In this document: positions 18,091-28,807 of the stretch, in pieces
Layout: each line of letters begins with the position of its first letter
How positions within the stretch are numbered: the stretch's first letter is position 1
Assembly (NCBI GenBank): GCA_020161655.1
Contig: JAIUPC010000006.1
Coordinates: 186,001 to 250,000 of the forward strand
Direction: 5' to 3'
Origin: Pseudomonadota bacterium
GTDB taxonomy: Bacteria > Pseudomonadota > Alphaproteobacteria > Rhodobacterales > Rhodobacteraceae
DNA: 64,000 nt
Notes under the pieces: generated by a model
What the model was told of the DNA's origin: nothing
What the model saw: the letters and a program-made list of their open reading frames with translations, nothing else
Databases searched by the model: none
Made by a program: the position numbers and the translations under genes

Positions 18091-19916
18091 GTCCGCCCGA
18101 AAAGCCGTTCGATATCGGAGAGCTTCAGTTCCACATAGGTGGGCCGGCCGTGATTGCACTGGCCGGAAAGCGGCGTCGCCTCCATCTCGCGCAGAAGGGC
18201 GTTCATCTCCTCGGGCCGCATCTGCCGGCCGGAACGGACCGAGCCGTGGCAGGCCATGCGCGACAGGACCGCGTCGATCCGTGATTGCAGACGCTGGCTG
18301 GCACCAAGGTCGTGCAGCTCATCCAGAATGTCACGGATCAGGGCGGCGGCGTTGACCTCGCCCAGAAGCGCCGGCGTCTCGCGCACGGCGATGGCACCGC
18401 CGCCGAAGGGTTCGACGGTCAGGCCGATGGCGGCAAGTGCTGCGGCATGTTCGAGGAGGAGCGCCGCATCGCCCGGCGACAGCTCGACAATCTCCGGGAT
18501 CAAGAGCGCCTGCGCGGCGATGCCGTTTGCGTCCCGCTGGCGCTTCAACCTCTCATAGACCAGCCGTTCATGCGCGGCATGCTGGTCAACGATGACGATG
18601 CCGGTTTGGGTCTGAGCGATGATGTAGTTCTCATGCACCTGCGCGCGGGCGGCGCCAAGCGGGTGATCTCTGTCCGGTTCGACGGCCTCGGGCGCCGGCT
18701 GGAACCTTGCGCTGGCTTCGGCGAAGTCCGGGGCAAGCGGCGTCTGGGCGGCATAGGCCATGCGGAGCGCGGATTGCGACGGGCGGTCCATCTGGTAGAT
18801 GCGCGGCGGCTGCGCCTCTGTCCGCATCGCGCCCAGCGTCGCCCCGGCCACGGTCGATGAAGCGCGATGCCCGGCCTCGGCCAACGCGTGACGCAACGCC
18901 GAAACGATGAGGCCGCGCGCCACTCCCGGCTCCCGGAACCGCACCTCGGCCTTGGCCGGGTGGACGTTCACATCCACCCTTTCGGGGTCGCAGATGAGGT
19001 TGAGGACGGCGGCCGGATGCCGGTCACGCGACAGCACATCGGCATAGGCGGCCCGGAGCGCGCCGAGGAGCAGCTTGTCGCGCACTGGCCGGCCGTTGAC
19101 GAAGAGGAACTGCTCCACCGCCGCGCCGCGCGAATAGGTCGGCAGGGCGGCGTAGCCAGTGAGGCGCAGCCCCTCGCGTTCGGCGTCGATGGCGAGCGCG
19201 TTTTCGGCAAACTCGCGACCGAGGAGCGTGGCGAGCCGCCGCGACAGCGCGGGGAAAAGGTCGCCCTGTTGAGGGTCGGCGCGCAGCAAGATACGGCCTT
19301 CGCCGCCATCCGACACATCGCGCAAGCTGAAGCCGACGAAGGGCTCGGCCATCGCCAGCCTTGCCACCGCGTCACGGATCGCCTGCGCCTCGGCCCGGTC
19401 AGAGCGCAGGAACTTCAGCCGCGCCGGGGTGGCGTAGAAGAGGTCGCGCAACTCGACCACCGTGCCACGGCTGAGCGCGGCGGGGCGGACCGGTTCCATC
19501 CGACCGCCCGAAACGGCGATCTCGGCGGCGGCCTCGCCCTGCACCCGCGAGGTGATCTTCAGCCGCCCGACGGCACCGAGCGAGGGCAGCGCCTCGCCGC
19601 GGAACCCGAAGCTCTGGATATTGAGCAGGTCCGATCCGTCGATCTTCGATGTGGCGTGGCGGGCCAGCGCCATGGGCAGGTCCGCCGCCGTCATGCCGCA
19701 GCCGTCGTCGGTGACGCGGATCAGGGTCTTGCCGCCATCGGCATAGGCGACCTCGATCCGCCGCGCCCCGGCGTCGAGCGCGTTTTCCACCAGCTCCTTC
19801 ACCGCAGAAGCCGGGCGTTCGACAACCTCGCCCGCCGCGATGCGGTTGACGGCAGCCTCATCAAGCTGCCGGATCACTGGCCGCTCGGGCAGTATCTTGG
19901 GGCTTTCGGCGTTCAT
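18087..19916 (-). CDS. mutL: DNA mismatch repair protein MutL
   Basis: A 609-residue MutL, the mismatch-repair coordinator. The GHKL ATPase motifs are all present: ENALDAGA near residue 45, DDGCGM near 70, [13 protein letters not shown] near 105. The C-terminal half has [12 protein letters not shown], which fits the DQHA(x)2E(x)4E endonuclease motif, plus the late CNHGRPT block. This indicates a nicking-competent MutL of the kind used in bacteria without MutH. Its stop overlaps the rmuC start. The gap to the upstream peptidase gene is 44 bases, so it may be read together with that operon. Confidence 0.97.
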   Translation of the reverse strand: MNAESPKILPERPVIRQLDEAAVNRIAAGEVVERPASAVKELVENALDAGARRIEVAYADGGKTLIRVTDDGCGMTAADLPMALARHATSKIDGSDLLNIQSFGFRGEALPSLGAVGRLKITSRVQGEAAAEIAVSGGRMEPVRPAALSRGTVVELRDLFYATPARLKFLRSDRAEAQAIRDAVARLAMAEPFVGFSLRDVSDGGEGRILLRADPQQGDLFPALSRRLATLLGREFAENALAIDAEREGLRLTGYAALPTYSRGAAVEQFLFVNGRPVRDKLLLGALRAAYADVLSRDRHPAAVLNLICDPERVDVNVHPAKAEVRFREPGVARGLIVSALRHALAEAGHRASSTVAGATLGAMRTEAQPPRIYQMDRPSQSALRMAYAAQTPLAPDFAEASARFQPAPEAVEPDRDHPLGAARAQVHENYIIAQTQTGIVIVDQHAAHERLVYERLKRQRDANGIAAQALLIPEIVELSPGDAALLLEHAAALAAIGLTVEPFGGGAIAVRETPALLGEVNAAALIRDILDELHDLGASQRLQSRIDAVLSRMACHGSVRSGRQMRPEEMNALLREMEATPLSGQCNHGRPTYVELKLSDIERLFGRT

Positions 19917-19960
19917 GCTACCAGAGTTAGCATGGCTTCGGAGATTCGGCTATGGCCGGC

Positions 19961-21274
19961 TCAGTTCGTCGTCGCCAGCCCGACAGGCTTGCCAACCACG
20001 ACGAACCGCAAGGCATCGGGCGTCATCAGCCGCTGGGCCACCCGCTTCACATCCTCCAGCGTCACCGCCTCGACATAGCCGTTGCGGTCGTTCACATAGG
20101 ATGCGGGCAGACCCTCGGCCATCATGCCGACGAGGATGCCGGCGATGCGGCCATTGCCGTCGAAGCGCAGGGGAAAGGACCCGGTAAGGTAGGTCTTCGC
20201 CGCCTCAAGCTCCTTATCCGTGACACCGTTCGCGGCGACATCCGCCCAGACCTTGCGGGTCACGGCAATCGCCTCGGCGACCTTTTCGTTTGCCGACGAA
20301 AACGAGCCCTGCCAGGTCTCGGCCAGGTTCATCGGCACCAGATAGCTGCCGATGCCATAGGTGAGCCCGCGCTTTTCCCGGACCTCATCCATCAGCCGCG
20401 CCGAAAAACCGTCGCCGCCAAGGATGTGGTTCAGCACGTAAGCCGCGAAGAAATCCGGGTCGTCGCGCTTGATGCCGGCCTGCCCGAAACTGACGACCGA
20501 TTGCGGGCTGTCGAAATCAGTGACGGTGACGCCGCCGGTCAGGCCAAGCGTGGCATGGGGCGGCATCGCGGCGCCCTTTGCCGGCAGGCTGCCGAGAAGA
20601 TCGTCGATCAGCTTGCCAAGGGTGGCGGCGTCGATGTCGCCGACCGCAGCCACAGAGATATGCTCGCGCGACATGGTCGCTGCCTTGGCGGCGATCATGT
20701 CATCGCGGGTCAGGGCGGCGAGGCTGTCGAGCGTGCCGTATTTCGACGACCCATAGGGATGGTCGCCGAAGGCGAGTTGGTCGAAGCTTTGCCCGGCGAT
20801 GGCGCTCGGGTCGGTCTCATCCTGACGGATGATCGATTCGATCTGCGCCCGCACCCGGTCGATTGCGTCTTGGTCAAAACGCGGCTCGGTCAGCGCGGAT
20901 TTCAGGAGCGCCACCACCTGATCGCGGTTTTCCGTAAGCATCTGGGCCGAAACCGTGACGGCATCGTCAGTTGCATCGAAGGAAAGATCGGCCGCCAGAC
21001 CTTCGCGCGCCGTGGCGAAATCCTGCGAGGACATCTTGCCCGCGCCTTCCTCAAGGAGCGAGGTCATGAGGAGCGTGGCGCCGCGCTTGCCGGGCGCATC
21101 AAGGCTCGTCCCGCCCTCGAAGCGGATTTCAAGCGCGGTGAAGGGCAGCGAATGCTCCTCGACCAGCCAGGCGCGGATACCGCCGGGCGAGGTCAGTTCC
21201 TGTATCTGCACGGCGGCCTGTGCGGGAAAGGCCGCGGCAACGGCAAAGGCGGCGGCGAAAATCGCGCGGATCAT
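19961..21274 (-). CDS. M16-family peptidase-like protein, apparently non-catalytic
   Basis: A 437-residue exported protein with an N-terminal signal peptide (cleaved near AQAAV, residue 21) and two M16 (insulinase-like) domains. The zinc-binding HxxEH motif is replaced by the degenerate TSLLEEG in the first domain, so it probably cannot cleave alone. In many bacteria a second M16 subunit pairs with a catalytic one, as in mitochondrial processing peptidase. It starts inside the stop of the catalytic partner (ATGA at 21271-21274), the best evidence for a heterodimer. An upstream in-frame ATG was rejected because it would remove the signal peptide from the N-terminus. Confidence 0.88.
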   Translation of the reverse strand: MIRAIFAAAFAVAAAFPAQAAVQIQELTSPGGIRAWLVEEHSLPFTALEIRFEGGTSLDAPGKRGATLLMTSLLEEGAGKMSSQDFATAREGLAADLSFDATDDAVTVSAQMLTENRDQVVALLKSALTEPRFDQDAIDRVRAQIESIIRQDETDPSAIAGQSFDQLAFGDHPYGSSKYGTLDSLAALTRDDMIAAKAATMSREHISVAAVGDIDAATLGKLIDDLLGSLPAKGAAMPPHATLGLTGGVTVTDFDSPQSVVSFGQAGIKRDDPDFFAAYVLNHILGGDGFSARLMDEVREKRGLTYGIGSYLVPMNLAETWQGSFSSANEKVAEAIAVTRKVWADVAANGVTDKELEAAKTYLTGSFPLRFDGNGRIAGILVGMMAEGLPASYVNDRNGYVEAVTLEDVKRVAQRLMTPDALRFVVVGKPVGLATTN

Positions 21275-22620
21275 TGCATCAGCTCCGTCGTGTTGTCGGT
21301 GGCGCCTTCCGGCATCATCCAGCCGGTCACCGCACGGCGGCGGTCCAGCACCTCGGCCGCGGCGGCGAGCACGTCTTCCTGCGTCACCGCATCCAGCACC
21401 GCCGGCCATTCCTGCACATCGGCGATGGTCAGGCCGGTCGTCAGCGCCTCGCCATAGCGGCGGGCGAGGCTTGCGACGCTGTCCTCGGCATAGATGTTCT
21501 CGGCCCGGATCTGGGTCTTGATCCGCGCGAATTGCTCGGCGGGGATGCCGTTCTTCATCACATCGGCCAGAACCGCGTCCATCGCCTTTTCGGCATCTGC
21601 AAGGCTGACACCAGGGGCCGGGGCCACGGCAAGATCAAAGGTCGTGTCGTCATAGGAGGTGCCGTCGTAACCCGCGTAGGCGTACAGCGCGATCTTCTGG
21701 TCGAATTGCAGCGCCTTCGACAGGATCGAGGTCTGCGAACTGCCACCCAGTGCCGCCGCGAGGATGGTCAGCGCCGCCGCCTTCTTCTGGTCGCTGGCAT
21801 CGCGTTCCGGGGCAATGTAGCTCCGCGTCACGTAAGGCTGTGCGACGCGCGGATCCTTGAAGCTCATCCGCCGTTCGGAAAGCTGGGCGGGTTCCTGCGG
21901 ACGCTTGCGTTCGCCGATACCGTCGCTGGGCGCGAGGGGGCCGTAATAGGTTTCGGCCAGCGCCTTCACCTTGTCCGGCATCACATCGCCCGCGATGACC
22001 AGCACGGCATCGTTCGGCGCGTAATAGGTGCGGTACCAGTCGAGCGCGTCCTGCCGGGTCAGCCCCTCCATCTCGTGCCGCCAGCCGATGATCGGCGTGC
22101 CATAGGGATGGTTCAGGAACTGCGCGGCGCGGCGCTGTTCGCTGAAGATCGCGCCGGGGTCGCTGTCGGTGCGCTGGTTGCGTTCCTCGATGATGACCTG
22201 AAGCTCGGTCTTCCAGTCGTCTTCCGAAAGCTTGAGGTTGCGCATCCGGTCGGCTTCCATCTTCATCACCATCTCAAGCCGGTCGGCGGCGATGCGCTGG
22301 AAGTAGCCGGTGTAATCCGATGAGGTGAAGGCATTGTCGGAGCCGCCATTCGCCTCGACGATCTTGGAGAAATCGCCCGGGGCAACCGTGTCGGTGCCCT
22401 TGAACATCAGGTGTTCGAGAAAATGCGCGATGCCCGACACGCCCGGCTTTTCATCGGCGGAACCGGCCTTGTACCAGACCATCTGCGTGACGACCGGTGC
22501 ACGGTGATCCTCGATCACCACGACCTTGAGGCCGTTCTTCAGATCGAATGACGTGACCTCGCCCGCCGTTGCGGACGCCGCGCAAAGGGCCAGCGCGAAA
22601 GGCCAAAATGCTCGAAACAT
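21271..22620 (-). CDS. M16-family zinc peptidase (pitrilysin/processing-peptidase type)
   Basis: A 449-residue secreted zinc metallopeptidase. A signal peptide (about residues 1-20, ending ATAGE) is followed by the M16 domain with an intact HFLEHLMFKG motif near residue 68, in which the two histidines and glutamate bind and activate zinc. The downstream glutamate ligand lies in the family's FTSSDYTGYF region and beyond. It is co-transcribed and overlaps with a degenerate M16 subunit. The substrate is unknown. An ATG five codons earlier at 22635 is possible. It follows the DUF3035 lipoprotein gene in the operon. Confidence 0.92.
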   Translation of the reverse strand: MFRAFWPFALALCAASATAGEVTSFDLKNGLKVVVIEDHRAPVVTQMVWYKAGSADEKPGVSGIAHFLEHLMFKGTDTVAPGDFSKIVEANGGSDNAFTSSDYTGYFQRIAADRLEMVMKMEADRMRNLKLSEDDWKTELQVIIEERNQRTDSDPGAIFSEQRRAAQFLNHPYGTPIIGWRHEMEGLTRQDALDWYRTYYAPNDAVLVIAGDVMPDKVKALAETYYGPLAPSDGIGERKRPQEPAQLSERRMSFKDPRVAQPYVTRSYIAPERDASDQKKAAALTILAAALGGSSQTSILSKALQFDQKIALYAYAGYDGTSYDDTTFDLAVAPAPGVSLADAEKAMDAVLADVMKNGIPAEQFARIKTQIRAENIYAEDSVASLARRYGEALTTGLTIADVQEWPAVLDAVTQEDVLAAAAEVLDRRRAVTGWMMPEGATDNTTELMQ

Positions 22621-22704
22621 GCCGGTCTCCCTCAAGATGCGGACAGAGGTAGCGGCTGGCCCGGCCCGGTCAAGCCATAGACCGACCGAGTGCCGAAGAG
22701 GTGA

Positions 22705-23259
22705 TTACTTCCGCTTCGCCGCCACGCTTTCGGGCGGCGCACCGACGTTGCGAACGCCGCGCGCACGCCAGTATTCAAGCTCGGCATACTGGTCGAGCGA
22801 CATGGGAGCATAGGCCCTGTAATAGACATTGGTGTTGAAGATGCGCTGCAAAAGCCGCCCGTCGTTCTTGCGCCGCCAGTCCAGATCCTCGGCGGCGAGC
22901 GTCTGGCGGATGCCAGCGCTACGTCCGTAGCGCCCGGTGTAGTTGAGGAGACCGGCGTTCGAGGCCGACGGCGTTTCCTGGCCAAGGGAGGCAGGATTGC
23001 CGCCAAGGGCCGCCACCGCATCGGCCTGCGGCGTCGGGTCGGTGATGTTCGCGCCACCCGGCGTCGGCTGCGGCAGTTCGGTCAGATTCTCCGGCATCTG
23101 CAAGGCTTTGGTCGGCAGCACGCTGAATTCATCAGGGCCGCGCGTCTGCGAGCGCAGGTTCATCAGTTGGGGATCCCTGTCGGACCCGCCGCAGCCCGAG
23201 AGAGACAGCATGAGTGCCGCGCCAAGCGCAAACCTGCCCAGAGTCAGCATCGGCTGCAT
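22705..23259 (-). CDS. DUF3035 lipoprotein
   Basis: A 184-residue predicted lipoprotein. The signal peptide ends with the lipobox LSGC near residue 23. The mature part carries the DUF3035 features: a proline-rich linker (PTPGGANITDPTPQ) and the LPTKALQMPENLTELPQP segment close to the lipid anchor. Function is unknown. The gene sits between lspA, whose product matures lipoproteins, and the M16 pair, an arrangement I recall as frequent in Rhodobacteraceae. It may place the peptidase partners in the envelope context; this is inference. Confidence 0.85.
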   Translation of the reverse strand: MQPMLTLGRFALGAALMLSLSGCGGSDRDPQLMNLRSQTRGPDEFSVLPTKALQMPENLTELPQPTPGGANITDPTPQADAVAALGGNPASLGQETPSASNAGLLNYTGRYGRSAGIRQTLAAEDLDWRRKNDGRLLQRIFNTNVYYRAYAPMSLDQYAELEYWRARGVRNVGAPPESVAAKRK

Positions 23260-23311
23260 CCGTTTCTCCCTTGCCTGCCTCTCGCCGTCTTAGCCCAACT
23301 CATCGGCCTCG

Positions 23312-23782
23312 TCACGTGGTCTTCTCCCGCCCGGTGAAGAACACGAGGCCAATGGCGCCGGCAAAGATCGCGATGTCGGCGACGTTGAAGGAATAGGGAT
23401 TGCTGATCCCCGGAACCGACATGTTGAGGAAATCCGCAACAGCGCCGTAGATGATCCGGTCAAGCACATTGCCCATGGCGCCGCCGATCAGCAGGCCGGC
23501 CGAGATCTTCACCGTCCGGCTGTGCGGCTCGCGCCGGACCCAATGCCAGACCCAGACCGAGATGGCGATGGCGAGCGCGATCAGCGCCAAGCGCGCGATG
23601 TCGGAGGAATTCGCCATCAGGCCAAAGTTGATGCCCTCATTCCAGGCCATGCGGAAGGTGATCCAGGGCGGCAGCACAAGGATTTCCTGCCGCCCGTAAA
23701 GATCGAGCATCTGCACCACGACGAATTTCGCGACCTGGTCGAGCACGAAGGTCACTGCGGCGGAAAGGACGACGAGACGCAT
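23312..23782 (-). CDS. lspA: Lipoprotein signal peptidase II
   Basis: A 156-residue membrane aspartic protease that removes signal peptides from lipoproteins. The motifs are complete: DQVAKFVV near residue 15, NEGINFGL near 48, GNVLDRI near 104 and NVADIAIF near 133, the last two carrying the catalytic aspartates. Four membrane spans fit the family. The ATG at 23782 lies seven bases after the purH stop; a longer in-frame start would overlap purH and add about 26 polar residues. It is followed by the DUF3035 lipoprotein gene. Confidence 0.95.
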   Translation of the reverse strand: MRLVVLSAAVTFVLDQVAKFVVVQMLDLYGRQEILVLPPWITFRMAWNEGINFGLMANSSDIARLALIALAIAISVWVWHWVRREPHSRTVKISAGLLIGGAMGNVLDRIIYGAVADFLNMSVPGISNPYSFNVADIAIFAGAIGLVFFTGREKTT

Positions 23783-23789
23783 CTTCACC

Positions 23790-25406
23790 TCAGTGCCGGA
23801 AATGCCGCTGGCCGGTGAAGACCATGGCGAGGCCGGCTTCGTCGGCAGCCGCGATGACATCGGCGTCGCGCATGGAGCCGCCGGGCTGGATGACGGCAGT
23901 GGCGCCGGCCTCGGCGGCAGTCAGAAGGCCGTCGGGGAAGGGGAAGAAGGCGTCCGAGGCGACGACCGATCCGCGCACCGTCGGCTCAGCCAGGCCCAGC
24001 GCCTCGGCCATGTCGGCGGACTTGCGGGCGGCAATGCGGGTGGAATCGACGCGGCTCATCTGCCCCGCGCCCACGCCCACGGTGGCGCCGTTCTTGACGT
24101 AGACGATGGCATTCGACTTCACGTGCTTTGCGACTTTCCAGGCAAAAAGCATGTCGGCAAGCTCCGCCTCGGTCGGGGCGCGCTTCGTCACGACCTTGAG
24201 ATCGGCGGGAAGGATGATGCCGTTGTCGCGGTCCTGCACCAGAAAGCCCCCGGCCACCTGCCGGAAGGCAAGACCCGGCGATTTCGGATCGGGCAGGCCC
24301 TCGGTGGTCAGCAGGCGGAGATTCTTCTTCGCCGCAAAGACCGCCTTCGCCGCCTCATCCGCGCCGGGGGCAATGACGACCTCGGTGAATATCTGGCAGA
24401 TTTCCTCGGCCGTCGCCGCATCCAGCGTCCGGTTCAGCGCGACGATGCCGCCGAAGGCCGAGGTGCGGTCGCAGTCATAGGCCGCCCGGTAGGCATCAAG
24501 GAGCGTCCGGCCCTTGGCCACGCCGCAGGGATTGGCGTGCTTGATGATGGCGCAGGCCGGGCCTTCCGCCGGATCGAACTCGGCCACCAGTTCGAAAGCG
24601 GCATCGGTGTCGTTGATGTTGTTGTAGCTGAGTTCCTTGCCCTGCCATTGCGTCGCCGTCGAGACGCCGGGACGGACGGAGCCGTCGCGGTAGAAGGCCG
24701 CCGACTGGTGCGGGTTTTCGCCGTAGCGCAGGGTCTGGGCCAGCGTGCCGGCAAAGGCCCGGCGGCGCGGCGCGGCTTCGCCGATGGCGCCGGCCATCCA
24801 GCCCGACACCGCCGCATCATAGGCCGCCGTCAGGGCATAGGCGCGCTGGGCGAGGGTCTGGCGGAAGGCAAAGCGGGTCTGGCCGTCGTTGGCGTCAAGC
24901 TCCTCAAGCACCGCCGCATAATCCTCGACATCCGTGACGACCGAGACATAGGCGTGGTTCTTGGCGGCAGCGCGGATCATCGCCGGGCCGCCGATGTCGA
25001 TGTTCTCGACGCAGGTGGCATAGTCGGCGCCCTTCGCCACAGTCGCCTCGAAGGGGTAGAGGTTGACGACCAGAAGGTCGATCGGCGCGATCCCGTGTTC
25101 GGCCATCGCGGCGGCGTGTTCCGCGTTGTCACGAAGCGCCAGAAGCCCGCCATGGACCATCGGATGCAGCGTCTTGACGCGACCGTCCATCATCTCCGGA
25201 AAGCCCGTCAGGTCGGCCACGTCGCGCACCGCAAGCCCGGCCTGCCGCAGCATCCCCGATGTGCCGCCGGTCGACAGAAGCTCCACCCCCCGCGCGGCAA
25301 GGGCGCGGGCGAAATCGACCAAACCCGTCTTGTCAGAGACGGAGATCAGCGCGCGCCGCATGGGTGCGAGGTCGGAATGCTGGTTCTGCGGTGCGGTGAC
25401 GGTCAC
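23790..25406 (-). CDS. purH: Bifunctional AICAR transformylase/IMP cyclohydrolase
   Basis: A 538-residue PurH that carries out the last two steps of purine synthesis. The N-terminal IMP cyclohydrolase domain begins with [15 protein letters not shown] and contains SGMLRQAG. The transformylase domain shows [10 protein letters not shown] near residue 270 and the C-terminal [12 protein letters not shown] block. The start is the GTG at 25406, preceded by a strong GAGGAG ribosome site, giving the usual family length; upstream in-frame codons would overlap the heparinase-like gene. It belongs to the rsmB-to-M16 operon. Confidence 0.95.
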   Translation of the reverse strand: MTVTAPQNQHSDLAPMRRALISVSDKTGLVDFARALAARGVELLSTGGTSGMLRQAGLAVRDVADLTGFPEMMDGRVKTLHPMVHGGLLALRDNAEHAAAMAEHGIAPIDLLVVNLYPFEATVAKGADYATCVENIDIGGPAMIRAAAKNHAYVSVVTDVEDYAAVLEELDANDGQTRFAFRQTLAQRAYALTAAYDAAVSGWMAGAIGEAAPRRRAFAGTLAQTLRYGENPHQSAAFYRDGSVRPGVSTATQWQGKELSYNNINDTDAAFELVAEFDPAEGPACAIIKHANPCGVAKGRTLLDAYRAAYDCDRTSAFGGIVALNRTLDAATAEEICQIFTEVVIAPGADEAAKAVFAAKKNLRLLTTEGLPDPKSPGLAFRQVAGGFLVQDRDNGIILPADLKVVTKRAPTEAELADMLFAWKVAKHVKSNAIVYVKNGATVGVGAGQMSRVDSTRIAARKSADMAEALGLAEPTVRGSVVASDAFFPFPDGLLTAAEAGATAVIQPGGSMRDADVIAAADEAGLAMVFTGQRHFRH

Positions 25407-25431
25407 GTCAGGCTCCTCGTCGGTCGGTGCG

Positions 25432-27174
25432 TCAGGGCTCGGACGGCTCGCCCTTGGGCTCAGTGTCGCGAATGGCCGCTGGGGTATCCTGAGCCTTGGC
25501 CAAGGTCCAGCCCAACTGACAGGCATAATCGAGGACGACCGACGAAAGGACGATCTGTTTCGTCCCGCGCGGCTTCAGCCGACCGCTTTCAAGGTAGACC
25601 GAGGGTTCAAGCTTCAACTCGCCCACCCCGTCATGGCGAAACACCCAGATCTCGCCGCTCTTCAGCGCCATCGAGATGGCAGTGCCGCCGAGGTCGATGG
25701 TGGCATCGACATCGGGATGGAGGTGAAAGCGCAGATCGAAACCCACGCCCTTGTGGCGGGTCCGCTCCATGATCGTCTCGAACCGGCGCCGGTCGGCCAC
25801 GGTCATGGCGCCAAGCGTGTCCTCGCCCCCGAGCGTCCTGCCGTCGATGGAGAGGCTGAGCTGGCGCACATGCGTCAGCCCGTGGGTCGGCACATAGCCA
25901 TTGTGCCCGGCCAGAAGCCGGTGGCCGGAACTGTCATCCTCGGGCTGTGCCCAGACCTGATCAGGGCCATCCGTCAGCTGCCCGCGCATCCCGAACGGCC
26001 CTTCGGAGCCAAGGCGCGAAGAAGAAAAGCCCTGGATGCAGAGCGTCGAATGCGAGGGCGTGGCGCGGCCCGCCCGGCGCCAGTCCGGGCCGAAGCTCAT
26101 CCCCGAGCCGCAGTTGACGATCAGCGGCCGGCGACCCGAGGTGACCTCCATCGCCAGTGTCGAGGCATGGGCGTTCTCCGAGGCGCGCCCCGAGGGCGGT
26201 GCGGCGGCATCGACGATCACCGTCGTCCTGCCGGCGGCAAGCCGGGCATAGCCCATCGCCAGACCATGCGCCGTCAAGGCCCGCCCGCCAGCATCGGCGA
26301 GCGACTGGTCAAGCCGCCCTTCCAGCCCCCTGCCGCCGCCATGGTACCGCGCCAGCCCGCCATCGGCATGGCGCAAGGCCCTCAGCGTCGGCGCCATCCG
26401 GTCAATGGCGGCGACATGATCGGGATGCGGCGCGCGGCCCGCCTCGCCCAGCGCCGCCGCTGCCCAGGTGAGAAGCGTGAAGACTTCGAGCAATTCCTCC
26501 GGGTTCCGCGTCGGCACCCCGCCCTCGGCATCGATCTCCCGCGCGCATTCGCGGCCGAGCGCGTCTCCGGCAAGGCCCACGTGCCGCTCCATCCCCGTCA
26601 GGGCCAGACCGGCATAGATCAGGCCGGTCAGCGCCTCGAATCGCGGCAGGCCTGGGGCGGCGGTCTTCCAGCGCCGGGAAAGAAAGATCGTCTGCCGACC
26701 GAGGCAGCGGAAATAGGCATCGGAATCGGCTCGCGAGCGGCCATTCAGAAGAAGGATCGCGTGGTTGATCCAGCGGATCAGCCGCCGCCCGGTCAGGTCG
26801 GGCGTCCAGCCCGGCCCCGCCCCGCGCCCGTAGCGCCCGATCCAGTCGAAGACCCAGTCCTGCGCCCGTTTCCGCGCCGGCAGGTCGGCAACGGCGGCGA
26901 GATCGTCCAGCCAGGCCGAGCCATGGATCGCCTCCTCGAAGCGCGGATCGGGGACCGGCAGATCCCAGATCGAACGATCCTTCGCCTCGATCAGATAGCC
27001 CGCGAAGAGGAAGTTGCCGGCGATAAGCTGCCGTCCCCTCGCAAAGGTGCCGATGGTCTTCGGCTCTGGCTGGCTGACAAAGCCGGTCGCGGGGATGGCA
27101 AGCGCGGCAAGTCGCGCGTGAAGGCGATCGAAACCTCCGACCTTCGCACCCGTCTGCTTTTCGGATCGCGCCAC
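25432..27174 (-). CDS. Heparinase II/III family protein
   Basis: A 580-residue protein of the heparinase II/III-like family, with an N-terminal alpha-helical toroid and a C-terminal beta-sandwich. The C-terminal half has characteristic segments such as [14 protein letters not shown] near residue 358 and [14 protein letters not shown] near 385, with histidines expected in the lyase site. It has no obvious signal peptide. In Rhodobacteraceae it lies between rsmB and purH; the substrate is unlikely to be heparin and is unknown. Its stop is 25 bases before the purH start. Confidence 0.85.
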   Translation of the reverse strand: MARSEKQTGAKVGGFDRLHARLAALAIPATGFVSQPEPKTIGTFARGRQLIAGNFLFAGYLIEAKDRSIWDLPVPDPRFEEAIHGSAWLDDLAAVADLPARKRAQDWVFDWIGRYGRGAGPGWTPDLTGRRLIRWINHAILLLNGRSRADSDAYFRCLGRQTIFLSRRWKTAAPGLPRFEALTGLIYAGLALTGMERHVGLAGDALGRECAREIDAEGGVPTRNPEELLEVFTLLTWAAAALGEAGRAPHPDHVAAIDRMAPTLRALRHADGGLARYHGGGRGLEGRLDQSLADAGGRALTAHGLAMGYARLAAGRTTVIVDAAAPPSGRASENAHASTLAMEVTSGRRPLIVNCGSGMSFGPDWRRAGRATPSHSTLCIQGFSSSRLGSEGPFGMRGQLTDGPDQVWAQPEDDSSGHRLLAGHNGYVPTHGLTHVRQLSLSIDGRTLGGEDTLGAMTVADRRRFETIMERTRHKGVGFDLRFHLHPDVDATIDLGGTAISMALKSGEIWVFRHDGVGELKLEPSVYLESGRLKPRGTKQIVLSSVVLDYACQLGWTLAKAQDTPAAIRDTEPKGEPSEP

Positions 27175-27279
27175 GCCCCACGGCCCTTGTCTTTGCCCCG
27201 GACTTTGCGCCCGGGATTCTGCCCGCCGGCACCTTAGCCCCGACCCCCGCCCCTGTCACGGCGGAATGGCTGCAAGGTT

Positions 27280-28554
27280 TCAGGACCGGCGGAGTGCCGC
27301 GATGTAGAACCCGTCAAGCCCGCCAAGCTCGGGCCAGTCGTCGGGCCGGAGCCTCAGCGCACCTTCGGGCGTGATCCAGTGTGGCGCGATTCCCGGCAAG
27401 TCCGGCGCGGGCCGCTCCACCGCAAGGCCGGGATGCCGCTCCAGCGCCGCCGCGACCTGCCGCTCGCCCTCCTCGGGCAGAAGCGAACAGGTGGCAAAGA
27501 CCAGCCGCCCGCCTGGGCGTAGATGGCCAAGCGCCCGGTCGATCAGTTCCGCCTGAAGCCGTGCCAGATCGCGGACCCCGGCACCGTCGCGAACGTAAGG
27601 CAGGTCGGGATGGCGCCGGATCGTCCCCGTCGCTGAACAGGGCGCATCGAGAAGCACCGCATCGAAGTCGCGCGGCCCGTCCCAGGTCAGGGCATCCGCC
27701 ACAACGACCTCCGCCTCAAGCCGACAACGGGCGAGGTTCTCGCGCAGCCGCTCCAGCCGGACATCGGAGACATCGAGCGCGGTGACGCTCGCCCCCGCCG
27801 CCGCAAGCTGCATGGTCTTGCCGCCCGGCGCCGCGCAAAGGTCAAGGACCCTTTCCCCCGCCCGTGCTGCCAAGACCTTCGCCGCCAGCGCCGCCGCCGC
27901 GTCCTGCACCCACCAGTCGCCCGCCTCATAGCCCGGCAACTCGCTGACCTGCGCGCCCGAAGGCAACCGAACCGATCCCGTCGGCAGCGCCACGCCGCCC
28001 AGCCGCAGGGACAGGGCCTCGGCATCGCCATCCTTCGGCGTCAGGTCTATCGCGGCACCCTTCGCATGCGCCGCCTCCATCGCCTGCGCCGCCTTCTTGC
28101 CATAGGCCGACATCAGCCGGCCCCTGAGCCAGCCCGGCAGTTCCGGCGCCGGAAGCCCCACCCAGCGCTCAGGCGGCGTCTCCGCAGCCCGGCGCAGGAC
28201 GGCATTCACAAGGCCGGTCAGCCCCTCGGCACCCAGCGCCCGCGTCTCCTGCACCGCATCGTCGACAACGCCATGCGCCGGCGCGCCCTCGGCCAGCATT
28301 TCGGTCACCGCCACGCGAAGAAGGCTCTGCACCGCAGGCTGCGGCGCCTTGCGCATCAAGGGCCTGAGTACACCGTCTGCTTTGGAAAGGTTCCTCAGCG
28401 TCGCAAGGGCCAGCCGCTGCGCCCGCGCCCGGTCCGGCGGCGCAAGCCCCGCCAGCGCGCCACGCTGCATCTGGTCGGAAAGCGATGCCCGCCCCTCCGT
28501 CACGCCCTCGACAAGCCGCGCCGCCGCGCCCCGCGCCGTCAGTTCCGCCGCCAT
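27280..28554 (-). CDS. rsmB: 16S rRNA (cytosine-967 C5) methyltransferase-like protein
   Basis: A 424-residue RsmB/NOL1/NOP2-type RNA m5C methyltransferase. An N-terminal NusB-like domain covers about residues 1-130. The SAM-binding motif DLCAAPGGKTMQL lies near residue 245, DAPCSATGT supplies one cysteine near 305, and FATCSLLPEEGE supplies the catalytic cysteine near 355. The target C967 is inferred from homology; the frame includes a start with little upstream room, as a divergent SDHAF4 gene begins 70 bases away. It heads the minus-strand operon that runs down to the M16 pair. Confidence 0.88.
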   Translation of the reverse strand: MAAELTARGAAARLVEGVTEGRASLSDQMQRGALAGLAPPDRARAQRLALATLRNLSKADGVLRPLMRKAPQPAVQSLLRVAVTEMLAEGAPAHGVVDDAVQETRALGAEGLTGLVNAVLRRAAETPPERWVGLPAPELPGWLRGRLMSAYGKKAAQAMEAAHAKGAAIDLTPKDGDAEALSLRLGGVALPTGSVRLPSGAQVSELPGYEAGDWWVQDAAAALAAKVLAARAGERVLDLCAAPGGKTMQLAAAGASVTALDVSDVRLERLRENLARCRLEAEVVVADALTWDGPRDFDAVLLDAPCSATGTIRRHPDLPYVRDGAGVRDLARLQAELIDRALGHLRPGGRLVFATCSLLPEEGERQVAAALERHPGLAVERPAPDLPGIAPHWITPEGALRLRPDDWPELGGLDGFYIAALRRS

Positions 28555-28623
28555 TGTCCCACCGATTGCCGTTGCGATCCCTGCCGCCTATATCATGCCA
28601 CGACCCCGGACAAGGAGCGCGCC

Positions 28624-28800
28624 ATGACCGACCCCGCCGAGCAAGCCCTGCCCGAAGCAGCAAAACGCGCCCTCGCCGAAGCGGCGGAACGGCGCAAGGC
28701 CGGCACCCCGGACCTCCCGCCCGAGCTTGGCGGTCGCGACGGACCGGAACCGGTGCGCTTCGGCGACTGGGAAAAGAAGGGCATCGCCGTCGATTTCTGA
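28624..28800 (+). CDS. DUF1674 protein, SDHAF4-like succinate dehydrogenase assembly factor
   Basis: A 58-residue protein of the DUF1674/SDHAF4 family. The diagnostic C-terminus PELGGRDGPEPVRFGDWEKK is present and the protein ends with the terminal DF. In mitochondria SDHAF4 helps insert flavinylated SdhA into the succinate dehydrogenase complex; a like role in alphaproteobacteria is inferred. The ATG at 28624 follows an AAGGAG ribosome site. It is divergent from rsmB and convergent with the MFS gene, with only seven bases between the latter two stops. Confidence 0.88.
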   Translation: MTDPAEQALPEAAKRALAEAAERRKAGTPDLPPELGGRDGPEPVRFGDWEKKGIAVDF

Positions 28801-28807
28801 CGAAGGC

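Noticed and set aside
23793-25772. Long plus-strand frame opposite purH and the heparinase-like gene
   Set aside because: Antisense shadow. The minus-strand product is a clear PurH, and the antisense product is low-complexity and basic.
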